Source of the DNA: Plotosus lineatus
Taxonomy: Eukaryota; Chordata; Actinopteri; Siluriformes; Plotosidae
Assembly (NCBI GenBank): GCA_024760905.1
Contig: CM045729.1
Coordinates: 1,082,001 to 1,146,000 of the forward strand
Length of the DNA stretch: 64,000 nt
Reading direction: 5' to 3'
The translations under genes were made by a program, and so were the position numbers. The notes under the pieces were generated by a model that made no database searches, had not been told where the DNA came from, and was given only the letters and a program-made list of their open reading frames with translations. Positions 36,330-47,479 of the stretch are shown here, one piece after another (the first letter of the stretch is position 1; every line of letters starts with the position of its first letter).

Positions 36330-36450
36330 GTGTTTACACTGCAATTTACAGAGAAGCTGTTCAAAGGTATACTCCACCTTTGCACAGAGACGGTTAAGAT
36401 GGGCTCGACCCTCCGATTGTAACTAACAGGATTAACAGTTTGAAAATTAA
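36100..36450 (+). mobile_element. Old SINE-like repeat (common teleost type), split by (GA)n
   Basis: Shows the familiar ggagtttgcatggtttcccttgc, ctctggtttccccccacaatccaaa and cataga/ttgtatgtgtgtgagtgaga blocks, then (GA)n at 36263-36325 and a diverged tail (gagacggttaagatgggctc, aacaggattaacagtttgaa). The same family lies in reverse at 37905-38265. Confidence 0.5.
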
Positions 36451-36474
36451 TAATGTTAATATATCAGCATGTGA

Positions 36475-36579
36475 TGGCCTGGCGAACTGTCCAGGATGTA
36501 CCCGCCCCCACACAAAGTTGGCTGAGATGGGCACCAGCCTCTCTGCGACCTGAATTAGAATTAAGCTGTTCAGAAAATG
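36475..36579 (+). mobile_element. SINE tail fragment (second tail type)
   Basis: gatggcctggcgaactgtcc, gatgggcaccagcctctctg, attagaattaagctgttcag: only the tail, no head. Interrupted at its very end by the RTE fragment at 36580. Confidence 0.7.
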
Positions 36580-36702
36580 TACAAATGTTTAAGAGAAGAA
36601 GATGCAGGGGATAGGGTGAGATGGAGGCAGATGATTCGCTCTGGCGACCCCTGAAGGGAACATCCGAAAGGGGAAGAAGAAGAAGAAGAAGAAGAGAAGA
36701 AG
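36580..36702 (+). mobile_element. Tiny RTE 3'-end insertion, copy e
   Basis: From about 36594 it matches the last 75 bp of the RTE family (agatggaggcagatgattcg, ctctggcgacccctgaaggg) and has an A/G-rich tail. agaaaatg occurs at 36572-36579 and 36703-36710, a likely 8-bp duplication, after which the SINE tail resumes (aatgaac). Confidence 0.7.
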
Positions 36703-36753
36703 AGAAAATGAATGAACATTAACACGGTGGTTTCTGAAAGAGTATCCAGAGCG

Positions 36754-36756
<3 letters not shown>

Positions 36757-36829
<73 letters not shown>
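36757..36829. repeat. (TA)n microsatellite
   Basis: About 73 bp of TA. Confidence 0.97.
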
Positions 36830-36832
<3 letters not shown>

Positions 36833-36998
36833 CATCCCATGATCATGTGTATGGCTTTATTCCTCTGTGAAGTGATGTGATGACTCTATACCACTAGAAA
36901 AATCCAGAAGGTTGCCAGTAGAAGCCGCAGTGATCCATCCTAATGAACTTTAATGGATCTGCATTAAATTTTTAAAAGGACTGATGTCAAAGGGTTTT

Positions 36999-37076
<78 letters not shown>

Positions 37077-37904
37077 AAGCTTCAGGGACTTTAATGCAGC
37101 AGTATATCAGTGGTGTATCAGTCGTCAGCACATTTAAAAGTAAATCTGTGCCCTGTGTTCTGAGGAGGCAGGGATTTTTTTTACATTCCACAGTTTTTAC
37201 TGTTAATGTAATCAAATTATTTGTAAAACCCAGCTGTTTCTATTTGATGTTTTTAAGTCAGAATTTAGATGTATGTAATATATTATTTTAATATTAAGGA
37301 AGGTGAAAGTGTACACGTGACTCTCACTCAAACGTGGCTTCTCCTTCGAGACGACTTAATCTCACAGATCAATTACCATAATGAATAAATTTATGTAACG
37401 GATCAGTCGCTGGTTCTGCTTCCCGTACAGCTCACCCGAGGAAATTAAAAGGGGTAAAAACAAAGAGCTTACTTGGACACGATTCAAATTACACCACAGT
37501 GCTTGCGAGCCTGCTAAAGTGCCGAGCTGAGGTTTCTGGCAATGATGACGACTATAAAATCCTTCCTCGGTCTAATCAGCTGAATAAATGAGATGGATAT
37601 CGATTTGTTTATATTAGCATTTTGATCCTCAGAGGGTCGTTCACGCTGCAGCACTTGGGGCAATTTCAATTAGCATATCGGTGTTGTGCAGTTTTTATTC
37701 TGCCTTCATTCACTACATTTAGTTCATGATCACCGAGACCATGCCAGGCTTTACAATGTGTCTGAAGCAAACCCAGCAGAGTGAAACCCAACACAATACC
37801 AAAATCATAAATAAAAGTGAATATCCAGAATAAAAGGGACAGGGAGATGTAATATAATATATATTTATATCTATACAGTAATGTTTATTTACCCTGAAGT
37901 AGTT
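36830..37904. other. Unassigned, probably unique DNA with one (AC)n tract
   Basis: Only a (AC)n run at 37001-37074 stands out. No convincing frame or repeat in the rest, including 37080-37900. Candidate host intergenic or regulatory sequence. Confidence 0.5.
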
Positions 37905-38020
37905 AAACACTCACTCATTTAGTGAACTGCTTGATCCTACTAAGGTGGAGGGGACGCTGGGGCCTATCTCAGATGACAGGTGTGGTCCACCATGAACAGT
38001 TCGGCAGATCATCTCAGGAC

Positions 38021-38068
<48 letters not shown>

Positions 38069-38265
38069 CAATTTGAAACATCCAATTAGCCTATTGTGCA
38101 TGTCTTTGAACTGCAAGATGAAACCAGAGTAGACAGAGAAACCTACATATGAATGGAATACGCATGGAAAATGCAAACTCCACACACCTAAATCACAGAC
38201 TCTAGTCAGGTGCTTCCTGTTATGAGACGGACGTGTTAACCATGGCACCTCTCTGCCACCCTAAC
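37905..38265 (-). mobile_element. Old SINE-like repeat (common teleost type), reverse
   Basis: The plus strand reads gggacgctggggcctatctc, then (CA)n at 38022-38065, caattagcctattgtgcatg, atgcaaactccacacaccta and gtgttaaccatggcacctct, the reverse of a tRNA-like head. Same family as 36100-36450. Confidence 0.5.
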
Positions 38266-39140
38266 ACAGGGATGTGATAAAGTGAAACTTGAACTGCAGC
38301 TTTACCTCCTGATGGGGTGGGGGGGTGGTGATCCTTGGAATCTTCAGAAAAAGACGTCATGATTGTCTCTGAGATATCTACAACAGTCTATTTCCTCCAC
38401 CTTATTCTGACCCTAAATGGCTCAATATATCTAAAGAAAACAGTATGAATTCACAGTGTAAATGGGCCGTCCCTGGTGGAAATCTGGGCTAACCTTAAAC
38501 AGCATGATATTTACTATAGTAACAACACACAGACAGTATCCAGTCAACAAGTTAACCGTTATCTATCTCCATAGTGTGTTATGATCTTTAGAAGCTTTCA
38601 GAGGAGAAATTCATTGTTTTCTTAAAGAGAAAAGAGATACACAGTGGGTGGCGAAAACCTCATGGGGCAAGTCCTCAAAATAAGCTTCTAATGAGGCCAA
38701 CCTTAAAAATATCTTTGTTGGCGGTAACACAGCCGGTTTGGCCAAAATTGTACATAAAAGGCGGCCTGAGCATTCACAGACGCAAAAAATAAACCGTCTG
38801 GTTGTGTCAAAAAACACTTGTGTCCCCGATCATGTACCGTATTCAAAGGTGCCCAAAGCAAAATCAGTGTCAACCGTGCCTTGTGATTGGTCAATTTTGC
38901 CAGTTCGGTAAAACAGTGATTCTCATTGATCAGTACTGTCTTAACAACAACGGTGGAAAGCATGATGGAAGGGGACTATGATGAGGCAAAAAAAAATGCT
39001 CTCCGTCACTATTAAAAGGTCCTAACATGAAAATAATAAATAAATTATTGCGCTTCAAATTGAGCAACACATTTGCTGACAAATGGGGCAACACATTTGC
39101 ATTTTTCGAAAAAAATACAAGTTAATTATAAACCGCCAGA
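38266..39140. other. Unassigned DNA
   Basis: No repeat family recognised. Two short minus-strand frames (38611-38817, 38703-38963) overlap each other in different frames and show no known domain; I treat them as chance. Confidence 0.45.
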
Positions 39141-41515
39141 AAAACCAATGTCTCTCCGTCACGCCGGTCCCAAGCCCGGATAAATGCAAAGGGTTGTGTC
39201 AGGAAGGGCATCCGGCTTAAAAACAAATGGCAAATAAAATATGCGAGTCAGTACAAAGAATGTCATACCGGATCGGTCAAGGCCCGGGTTAACAACGACC
39301 GCCATCAGTACTGTCAACCAACAGGGTGCTGATGGAAATTGGACTACTGTTGGTCGAAGACGTTGAAGAAGGAGAGGCAGGAAGCGTGTCCGTAGGCAGA
39401 GAGAGAAGAGGAAAGGCATGAGTCTAGGACTGAAAGTTAGGGACTTTGAATGTTGGAACTATGGAAGGAAAAGGTAGAGAGCTGGCTGACATGATGCAGA
39501 GGAGGAAGGTGGACATACTGTGTGTTCAGGAGACCAGGTGGAAAGGTAGCAAGGCTAGAAGCTTAGGAGGAGGGTTTAAGCTGTTTTTTCATTGTATGGA
39601 TGGGAAGAGAAATGGAGTAGGAGTCATCTTGAAGGAGGAGTTTGTCAGGAATGTTTTAGAAGTGAAAAGAGTGTTGGACAGAGTGATGAGTACCCCCAGA
39701 GGTGAAAGAGTGGTCATTGGTGCAGACATCAATGGACATGTTGGTGCAGGAAACAGAGGGGACGAGGAAGTCATGGGCAGGTTTGGTATTCAGGATAGGA
39801 ACACAGAAGGACAGATGTTGGTAGAATTTGCAAAAAGGATGGAAATGGCTGTGGTAAATACTTTCTTCCAGAAGAGAGAGGAGCATAGGGTGACTTATAA
39901 AAGCCGAGGTAAGAGCACACAGGTAGACTACATCTTGTGCAGGCAATGAAATTTGAACGAAGTCTGTGACTGCAAAGTAGTAGCGGGTGAGAGTGTTGCC
40001 AAACAGCATAGGATGGTGGTGTGCAGGATGACGCTGATGGTGAGGAAGGTGAAGAATGCAAAGGCAGAGCAGAAGACAAAGTGGTGGAAGCTGAAAAAGG
40101 AAGAGTGTCATGTTGTCTTCAAAGAGGAGTTGAAACAGGCTTTGGGTGGCCAGAAAGTGCTTCCAGATGACTGGTCAACTACAGCAAATGTGATGAGGGA
40201 GACAGGTAGGAGAATACTTGCTGTGTCATCTGGAAGGAGAGTAGAGAAGAAGACTTGGTGGTGGAATGAGGAAGTGCAGGAGTGTGTACAAAGGAAGAGG
40301 TTAGCCCAGAAGAAATGGGACATTGAGAGGACCGAAGAGAGTAAACAGGAGTACAGGGAGACACAGCGTAAGGCAAAGGTAGCAGTGTCAAAGGCCAAAC
40401 AGAGCTCGTATGATGACTTGTATGCTTGGTTGGCACAGCAGAAAAATAGAGATGAGAAGAATGTGCAGCAAGTTAGAGTGATTAAGGACAGAGAGGGCAA
40501 TGTATTGGCTGATGACAGAAGTGTGCTGGGAAGATGGAAAGAGTACTTTGAAGAGCTGATGAATGTGGAAAATGAGAGAGAAAAAAGAGGAGAAGAGGTG
40601 ACAGTTGAGAACCAGTAGCAAAGATTAGTAAGGGTGAAGTGAGGAGGGCATTGAAGAGGATGAAGAATGGAAAGGTAGTTTGCCCTGATGACATACCGGT
40701 GGAGGTATGCAAGTGTCTAGGAGAGGTAGCAGTAGATTTCCTGACAAGAACATTCAACAAGGTCTTAGAGAGTGAGATAATGCCAGAGGAATGGAGAAGA
40801 AGTGTGATGGTGCCCATTTTTAAGAACAAGGGAGATGTGCAGAGTTGTGGCAAATCCAGAGGGATAAAGTTGATGAGCCATACTATGAAGTTATGGAAAA
40901 GAATAGTGGAAGCTAGACTAAGGGCAGAGGTCAGCATTTGTGAACAACAGTTTGGTTTCATGCCAAGAAAGAGCACCGTGTTTGCCTTGAGGATGTTAAT
41001 GGAGAAGTACAGAGAAGGTCAGACGGCGCTGCATTGTGCCTTTGTGGATCTGGAGAAAGCATATGACAGGGTGCCAAGAGAGGAACTGTGGTATTGTATG
41101 AGTAAGTCTGGATTGGCAAAGAAGTATGTTAGAGTGGTGCAGGACATGTATGAGAGATGTAAGACAGTGGTGAGGTGTGCTGTTGGTGTGACAGAAAAGT
41201 TCAAGGTGGAGGTGGGACTGCATCAAGGGTCAGCTTTGAGCCCCTTCTTGTTTGCTATGGTGATGGACAGGCTGACGGACGAGGTTAGACCAGAATCTCC
41301 ATGGACTATGATGTTTGCAGATGACATTGTGATCTGTAGTAAGAGCAGAGAACAAGTGCAGGAAAATCTAGAGAGGTGGAGGTATACCATGGAAAGGAGA
41401 GGAATGAAGGTTAGCCTCAGTAAAATAGAATACATGTGTGTTAATGACAAGGACCCAAGAGGAACAGTGAGGTTACAGGGAGAAGAGATAAGGAAGGTGT
41501 AGGATTTTAAGTACT
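39141..41515 (+). mobile_element. RTE-clade LINE, copy f, 3'-truncated
   Basis: 5' leader from about 39141 (accaatgtctctccgtcacg, cggtcccaagcccggataaa), endonuclease 39446-39949, linker 39953-40618, RT 40639-41502. The endonuclease has lost 120 bp at 39690 (exactly 40 codons, between a repeated gagt). A 1-bp loss near 39948 and TAG at 40616-40618 break the frame. The RT keeps MMFADDIVICSK and stops at TAG 41500-41502. The copy ends at about 41515 (ttttaagtacttaagtactt) without thumb, 3' UTR or tail. Confidence 0.8.
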
Positions 41516-42090
41516 TAAGTACTTTTCCCTGACCTTTATTGACCTTCATGTGAGTCCAGTGATTGTTAAAGAAAATCTGACTATTGTGGAGTTTTGGTCC
41601 TGTATATGAATTAATGTTTTGTTCTTAAAGAAATCACTTAACCCTGAAGTAATTGAGACATAGTTTTGTGACAGTTCCAATGGTCCCAGGTCAGCACCTC
41701 TGTCCATTTTAATGTTGAAACTTTTCCATCAGGTTGACAGATAATTGATCAGGAGATGAGGACAGGAGAATTAGGGCTGAGTTCCAGCTCAAATAAATGA
41801 TTCCAGATATGTTTTTTCTCCTTTCTATCCCTCTCAGTCCCAACAGATCAAACCAAGAACCTTTGTATAATCACTAGGTATCAAAATCTCCATATTCACC
41901 ACAACCAAACCTTCAGTGATGGCCTTCAGGTGCTCTATAACTGCTGTGTGTGGATGTTTAGACAATACTCGCAGGTTCACTGCATTAAGGTCATGAACAT
42001 CAAATGATACTGAAAAGCATGATTGCAAATTACTTCTAATCTATAAACATACATGCATGTATCTGAGAAACTCCTGAAGGTTGCAGGCAC
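41516..42090. other. Unassigned DNA
   Basis: About 575 bp with no recognised motif; a minus-strand frame at 41834-42028 has no known domain. Confidence 0.45.
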
Positions 42091-42515
42091 CACCACTGTC
42101 ATTGGTTTGATCATTGACAATGACGAGTCTGCTTACAGACAAAGGTGGAACAGATGATTCTATGGTGCAGTCAGAACCAAATGGAGCTGAAGCCGCTAAA
42201 GACTGTCGAGATGACCGTAGACTTCAGGAGAATTCCATCAATACTTCCACCCCTTTCAATCCTCAATAACAAAGTGGCTACTGTGGACACCTTCAGGTTT
42301 CTGGAAACTGCAAGTTCACAGAACATGAAGTGGTTGTCTTATATAAACCCTGTAGAGAAGAATGCCCAGCAGAGTTTGTATTTCTTCTCCTTTGCCCATC
42401 CATCACCGACTGGTACTAACTACTAAACTGCAGAGGACCAGATTGCAAAGGGAAATGAGGTCTGCAGAGAGGATCATTGGGGCTATCTTGCCCTACATCC
42501 AGGATGCAAAGAAGC
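42091..42515 (+). pseudogene. Rex1/Babar-like LINE RT relic
   Basis: Shifting frames read TTTVIGLIIDNDESAYR (the YADD motif just before it is lost), TVEMTVDFRRIPSILPPLSI, VDTFRFLETASSQNMKWLS and LQRTRLQREMRSAERIIGAIL-like text to 42510. This is the RT palm/thumb of CR1-clade Rex1-type LINEs. The catalytic Asp pair is gone. Confidence 0.6.
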
Positions 42516-42740
42516 TGTGGCATAATGCATAGAGAAGTGACTTTGGGACCAAAAGGTCACTGGTTCAATTCCCAAACCAGGAAATTGCAAATTTTCAACA
42601 GGAGTAAATCTAACCCACAACTGCCCTCCAGGAGATGCAATCCACATCATTTTGTGTATGTTGTCATTGTTTATGTGTGTTTCCTTATTTTGGATGAGTT
42701 AAATGCAGAGCCAAGAATTTCGCTTACATGTGTATTATGA
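42516..42740 (+). mobile_element. tRNA-derived SINE fragment (different head)
   Basis: gctgtggcataatgcataga then aaaggtcactggttcaattc: the latter contains a B-box-like ggttcaattcc. The tail region (gagttaaatgcagagccaag) is AT-rich. The family is not the one at 5409. Confidence 0.45.
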
Positions 42741-42764
42741 TGTATACCTGTTGTTTTTGTTGTA

Positions 42765-43801
42765 CTTTGCCGGTGGGGGGTTTGGGGTGTCAGGGAGAGG
42801 TAGTACCTTTTGGCAGAGGACACGCCATGCCCTTCTCAGGGCAGCCCCTGGTCCTGTCACTGGTCCTTACCTGGCACTCAGCTTTCACCTGTGGTTCCTC
42901 GAAGCTGTCGCATGCAACAGCGGCCCCCCCCGGACAACGGCTTTGGTGAGTCGGCTGAACCAGGTGAAGGTAGCTGATGGGTCTTAAACCCTCAGTGAGT
43001 TAGGTTTGGGCTGTGCCAGCCCTACTGCATGCGAAGACTGACTCCCGGCAGAACAATCGGAAGAGATAATCACCTGAGATCCAACGGTTGTGAAGGCGGT
43101 GGCAGCAAGCGTCGTGAAGCGCCTAGAACTGGACATGACACCGATAGAAGTCCTGGTCATCCACTGCAGCCTGGCAGTCTCCCATTGTAACGTTTCCCTG
43201 TGCCACTGGATCAAGACTCCCCAGGCCGAGAGAGTGGGATTGCCCTGTGCAATGGTTTTCTTACTATAAAGCCTTCATGCACAGGTTCATTTTGCATCTC
43301 ATCTCATCAACCGACCTGTCAGCAAACACCCCTCAAGTCCTGCGGCGGAGAGCGTGTGGCGGAGCAACAGGTGGAGATGAACACTGGCGGTTGTAGTCAC
43401 AAACCTGCATGCAGGCGGTCCATGGGTAAGTGGTCACTTTGTTTCTAAATCTAAGGGCAACAGTACAGTTCAGCAGCACCTGTGGATGACTGGGCAGCCT
43501 CTTTAGGACAGCAATGCCCTCCTGGGAGCCTGGAATGTCCGAACGCTTCTGGACCGAGCTGACACACCGAGACCAGAGAGAGAAGAACAGCGCTTGTTGC
43601 AAAGGAGCTCCAGCGATACCGGATAGACATTGTTGCACTCAGCGAAACACTTCTTGCCGATGAAAGATCCCTGAGAGAAAAAGGAGGTGGCTACACTTTC
43701 TTCTGGAAAGGAAAGTCACAAGCTGAGGACAGGATACATGGTGTTGGGTTTGATATTAGAACAGCATTACTGAAGGCTTACCAGCCCTGCCAGTAGGAAT
43801 C
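42765..43801 (+). mobile_element. Zinc-finger LINE, 5' UTR and endonuclease start
   Basis: GC-rich 5' leader (gagtcggctgaaccaggtga, gagatccaacggttgtgaag), then from about 43525 the endonuclease start in shifting frames: GAWNVRTLLDRADTPRPERR, ELQRYRIDIVALSETLL (Glu), KGGGYTFFWKGKSQ. It breaks at 43801, where an L2-like LINE is inserted, and resumes at about 47480 with SKGRHLTVISVYAP. The join is supported because the two ends encode consecutive endonuclease blocks (ISERLMTL then RLPLSKG). Confidence 0.65.
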
Positions 43802-44177
43802 AGCGAACGTCTCATGACATTGTACATACATACATACATACATACATACATACAAATATTTATATAGCACTAATCCACTCAAAAACGCTGGGGCTGAGTC
43901 TGAAAACTTATTGTTAGGCATGGTAAACAAGTGTAAACAGATGTGTTTTAAGTTGTGACTTGAACGTGTTTATGTTCACTTGGGATCTGACATGGATCAG
44001 AAGATTGTTCCACAGTATTGGACCTGCTTTCTCAAATAAACGGTCACCAAATGTGTGTGTTTGGGTGGTTGGTATCTCCAGGAGATTCTTTGAGTTTGAT
44101 AGAGATCTGAGTGGCTGGTACTCTTGAAGAAGATTGGCGAGGTAGTTGGGAGCAAGGCCTTTCATGCACTTGAACAC

Positions 44178-45198
44178 TCTCTCTCCTTCTTTTCCTTTCA
44201 GCTGTTCCCTTCAGGGGTTGCCACAGCAAACCATCTGCCTCCATATCACCCTGCCCTGTGCATCTTCTTCTATTACTCCAATGACCTTCATGTCCTCCTT
44301 CACTACATCCATAAATCTCTTCTTTGGTCTTCCTCTAGGCCTTCTGCCTGGTACTTCCAACCTCAGCATCGTACTGCCAATATACTCACTATCCCTCCTC
44401 TGTACATGTCCAAACCATTTCAATCTAGCCTCTCTGACTTTGTCTACAAAACCACTTACATGGGCTGTCCCTGTGATGTACTCATTTCTGATCCTATCCA
44501 TCCTCATTACTCCCAGAGAGAACCTCAACATTTTCATCCCTGCTACCTCCAGCTCTGCCTCCTGCCTTTTCCTCAGCGCCACTGTTTCTAAGCCATACAA
44601 CATCGCTGGCCTCACCACCGTCTTGTACACTTTTCCTTTCATTCTTGCTGACACTCTCCTATCGCACAGCACACCGGACACTTTTCTCCAACCATTCCAG
44701 CCTGCCTGCACACGCTTCTTCACCTCTTTTCCACACTCTCCATTGCTCTGGATTGTTGAGCCTAAGTACTTAAAATCCTCCACCTTCCTTATCTCTACTC
44801 CCTGTAACATCACCATTCCTCCTGGGTCTTTCTCATTCACAAACATGTATTCTGATTTTCTGAGGTTCACCTTCATTCCTCTCCTTTCCAGGGCATACCT
44901 CCACCTCTCTAGATTTCCCTGCACTTGTTCTCTGCTCTCACTACAGATCACAATGTCATCTGCAAACATCATAGTCCATGGAAATTCTTGTCTAACCTCG
45001 TCTGTCAGCCTGTCCATCACCATTGCACACAAGAAGGGGCTCAAAGCTGATCCTTGATGCAGTCCTACCTCCACCTTGAATTCATCAGTCATGCCGACAG
45101 CACACCTCACCACTGTCTTACATCTCTCATACATGTCCTGCACCACTCTGACATACTTCTCTGCCACTCCAGACTTCCTCATGCAATACCACAGCTAC
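44178..45198 (-). mobile_element. 5'-truncated RTE-clade LINE, copy g, with target-site duplication
   Basis: Flanked by tgcacttgaacac at 44165-44177 and 45199-45211 (13 bp, perfect). Minus strand, starting in the RT (MRKSGVAEKYVRVVQDMYER) and ending in the 3' UTR and a short TTC-rich (GAA on the minus strand) end. Confidence 0.9.
44211..45182 (-). pseudogene. RTE reverse transcriptase C-terminal half (open, 323 aa)
   Basis: Open frame without stops: VGLHQGSALSPFLCAM, MMFADDIVICSESRE (canonical FADD), FKYLGSTIQSNGE, SARMKGKVYKTVVRPAMLYG, GHVQRRDSEYIGS, ending CCGNP-stop (CCGDP in relatives). It has no endonuclease and lacks the first RT motifs. The clean frame and perfect duplication suggest a young insertion. 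Confidence 0.75.
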
Positions 45199-47479
45199 TG
45201 CACTTGAACACAAGGAGTATTATCTTATACTGAATCCTGTATCTGACTCTCAGCCAGTGTAAGCTGTGTAGTACAGGAGTAATGTGATCATACTTCTGGT
45301 GACGTGTGATGACCCTCGCTGCAGTGTTCTGCACATGTTGAAGCTTGTCAAGTAAATACTCGGATGTTCCAAATAGTAGAGAATTGCAATAGTCAAGTCT
45401 CGACATGATGTACGCTTGGACTAGAGCTGATCGCCTGATATTGCTGATGTTGTGAATATGATAATATGCACTCTTCCAGATGCTGTTGATGTGGTATTCC
45501 ATACTGAGGTGGGAGTCGAATATTGCACCAAGATTCCAGGCTTCTTGAGAAGAGAAGTGATGACTGCACACTTCAGGTTTTTTGGCATGACACCTTTGCT
45601 TAGAGACGCATTGATTATGTGCGTCAGCATTGGGAGTGATGAGTGTAAGGTTTTCTTCAGGAGCCATATTGGAATAGGATCCAGTTTGCAGGATTTGGTT
45701 GGTGAATTTATGACAATTTTGCAAACTTCTTCTTCTGTGACTGGTCTGAAGTATGAAAGGGGTTGAGATATACAGTGAAATGGTGGTTGGTTAAGACATT
45801 GCGCTACAGTCAGCGATTGTCTTATCCCTGCTATTTTATCAGTGAAGAATGTGGAGAACCGGTTTGCAAGTTCGTCCACAGATGAATGGGAAGGAAGTGC
45901 TGCACATTTTTGTTTAAACAAGAGTTTATTGGCAATTGTGAATACTTCCTTCTGCCCAATGCTTGCTTATAATAAGCTGATTTTGCTGCCTCTGTAGCAG
46001 AGCACACAAGATTCCTTTGACGGTCATGAATCTGTTTGTGGATCACTAATTTGGTTTTCTATGTCCTCGTTGTAGCAAGAGGATTCCGGATGAGTAGTAA
46101 TGGTGCATGTTCTTCAGGGAACATGGTGAACCACGATTTGGTGGATCTGTTTGGCATAATGCTCCACACTCTCAGTCACAGATAGACCCTGGTACTCTGA
46201 GCATGAAATAGCAATGTCCTTGCTGAGGTCATCAATACCAATGGTCTCCCATTTCCAGTATTCAATTTTCTTCCTCGTTCTTCTTGGGACTTTGATATTG
46301 ACATCAAACAATACGCCACAGTGATCGGAGTTTACATAATGATCACACTTGATGTTGTATACATGCAACTCATTCTCCCTTGTGATGACTAAATGTAGGG
46401 TGTGTCCACCAACATGCGTAGGCTCATCAACCAGCTGTACCAAGTTGTGCAAGTCCAAAATAGGGAGAAGCTTTTTGGCATATGAATCTGTTTTGTTATC
46501 AATGTGGAAATTGAAATCTCAACACATCAAAAACCTGCCAGTTTCCATTTCCAATTTGTTCAGTAATTCACCAAACTCTTTAAAGAAAACTGGTGCATTT
46601 TTGGGATGTCTGTAGAGTATCAGCAGGTTCAGGAATTGATTGTCAGTGGTGAGCTGAAGTGGTAAAAGTTCAAAGTTGTTTGGTCAGTCTCAATGTCCAG
46701 CAGTCGAGAAGAGAGGATTTCATTGTATATTAAGCAATACCTCCTCCACATTTATGATGTCGGGTGATCTGTTTGAATTTGTAACCTGGAGGTACAAGTC
46801 TATCCACAGTAAAATAATCAGTCTCACCTTGTCTCAGCCATGTCTCTGTGATTGCTAGAGCATCCAGCTTGTTGTCCTGTACCAGACTACAGATTGCTTG
46901 AACCTTGTTATTATGATACAGGTTGGTCTTCACAGATCTTGCATTCAAAATGCCCATTCGGATGTTGTGTTCTTTAAATGTGTGGCAGGTGCTGACACTC
47001 AACTTTCTTGACATACTTTTGCGTAATTTTGCGTACGAGTTCTCTTTACACTGCATATTCCCAACTTCCTAAGAGTATGTAGGGTTTCCAGCATAATTTC
47101 CTGATTTATCCCATTGTTACATGAAAGAATGTCAGAAGGTGAATATGTATAAAAATTAGTACGAGCCATGCACAAAATCCAAGCACAGAGTTCATGAAGG
47201 TCGGCAATCAGCAGGCTTGTAGTCAGAGCAGTTGTACTGCGGCTTGATAGCCTGATTTCACAACTCTTGTCATGTAACACAGCCAAGAACAATACCCTGC
47301 ACAGCCTTCAATCAGCTTAGCTTAGCTTAGCTTAGCTTGGGTTCAGATACATGGTACAACAAATAGGTCAAAATTTCTAAAAATGCATCAAAGATTTGAA
47401 ATCAGAACATAATACCCTAATGTACCAAATCTGAGATGGTAGAGAAAAGTACAACCTGAGAAATTCAATAGTATTCTCA

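Larger units (their letters stand above)
43802..47335 (-). mobile_element. L2-clade-like LINE with deleted RT core
   Basis: Minus strand, 5' part near 47292, 3' end near 43850 followed by a (GTAT)n tail (43826-43852 on the plus strand is acatac repeats). Pieces: 46730-47056 (MGILNARSVKTNLYHNNKV, ALAITETWL), 46114-46458 (HTLHLVITREN, VNSDHCGVLFD with SDH), 45421-45921 (FRPVTEEEVCKIV, KSCKLDPIPIWLLKK, LKCAVITSLLKKPG), then 45540 onward WNLGAIFDSHLSMEYHI, ALVQAYIMSRLDYCNSLLFG and 43914-44177 (MKGLAPNYLANLLQEY, LWNNLLIHVRSQ). The whole RT palm with its Asp motifs is missing at about 45535. An RTE fragment interrupts it at 44178-45198. At the right end lies a (CTTAG)n run (about 47310-47338). Confidence 0.65.

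Noticed and set aside
43914..44177. Host gene exon
   Set aside because: The peptide (MKGLAPNYLANLLQEY, LWNNLLIHVRSQ) is the C terminus of an L2-type LINE ORF2.
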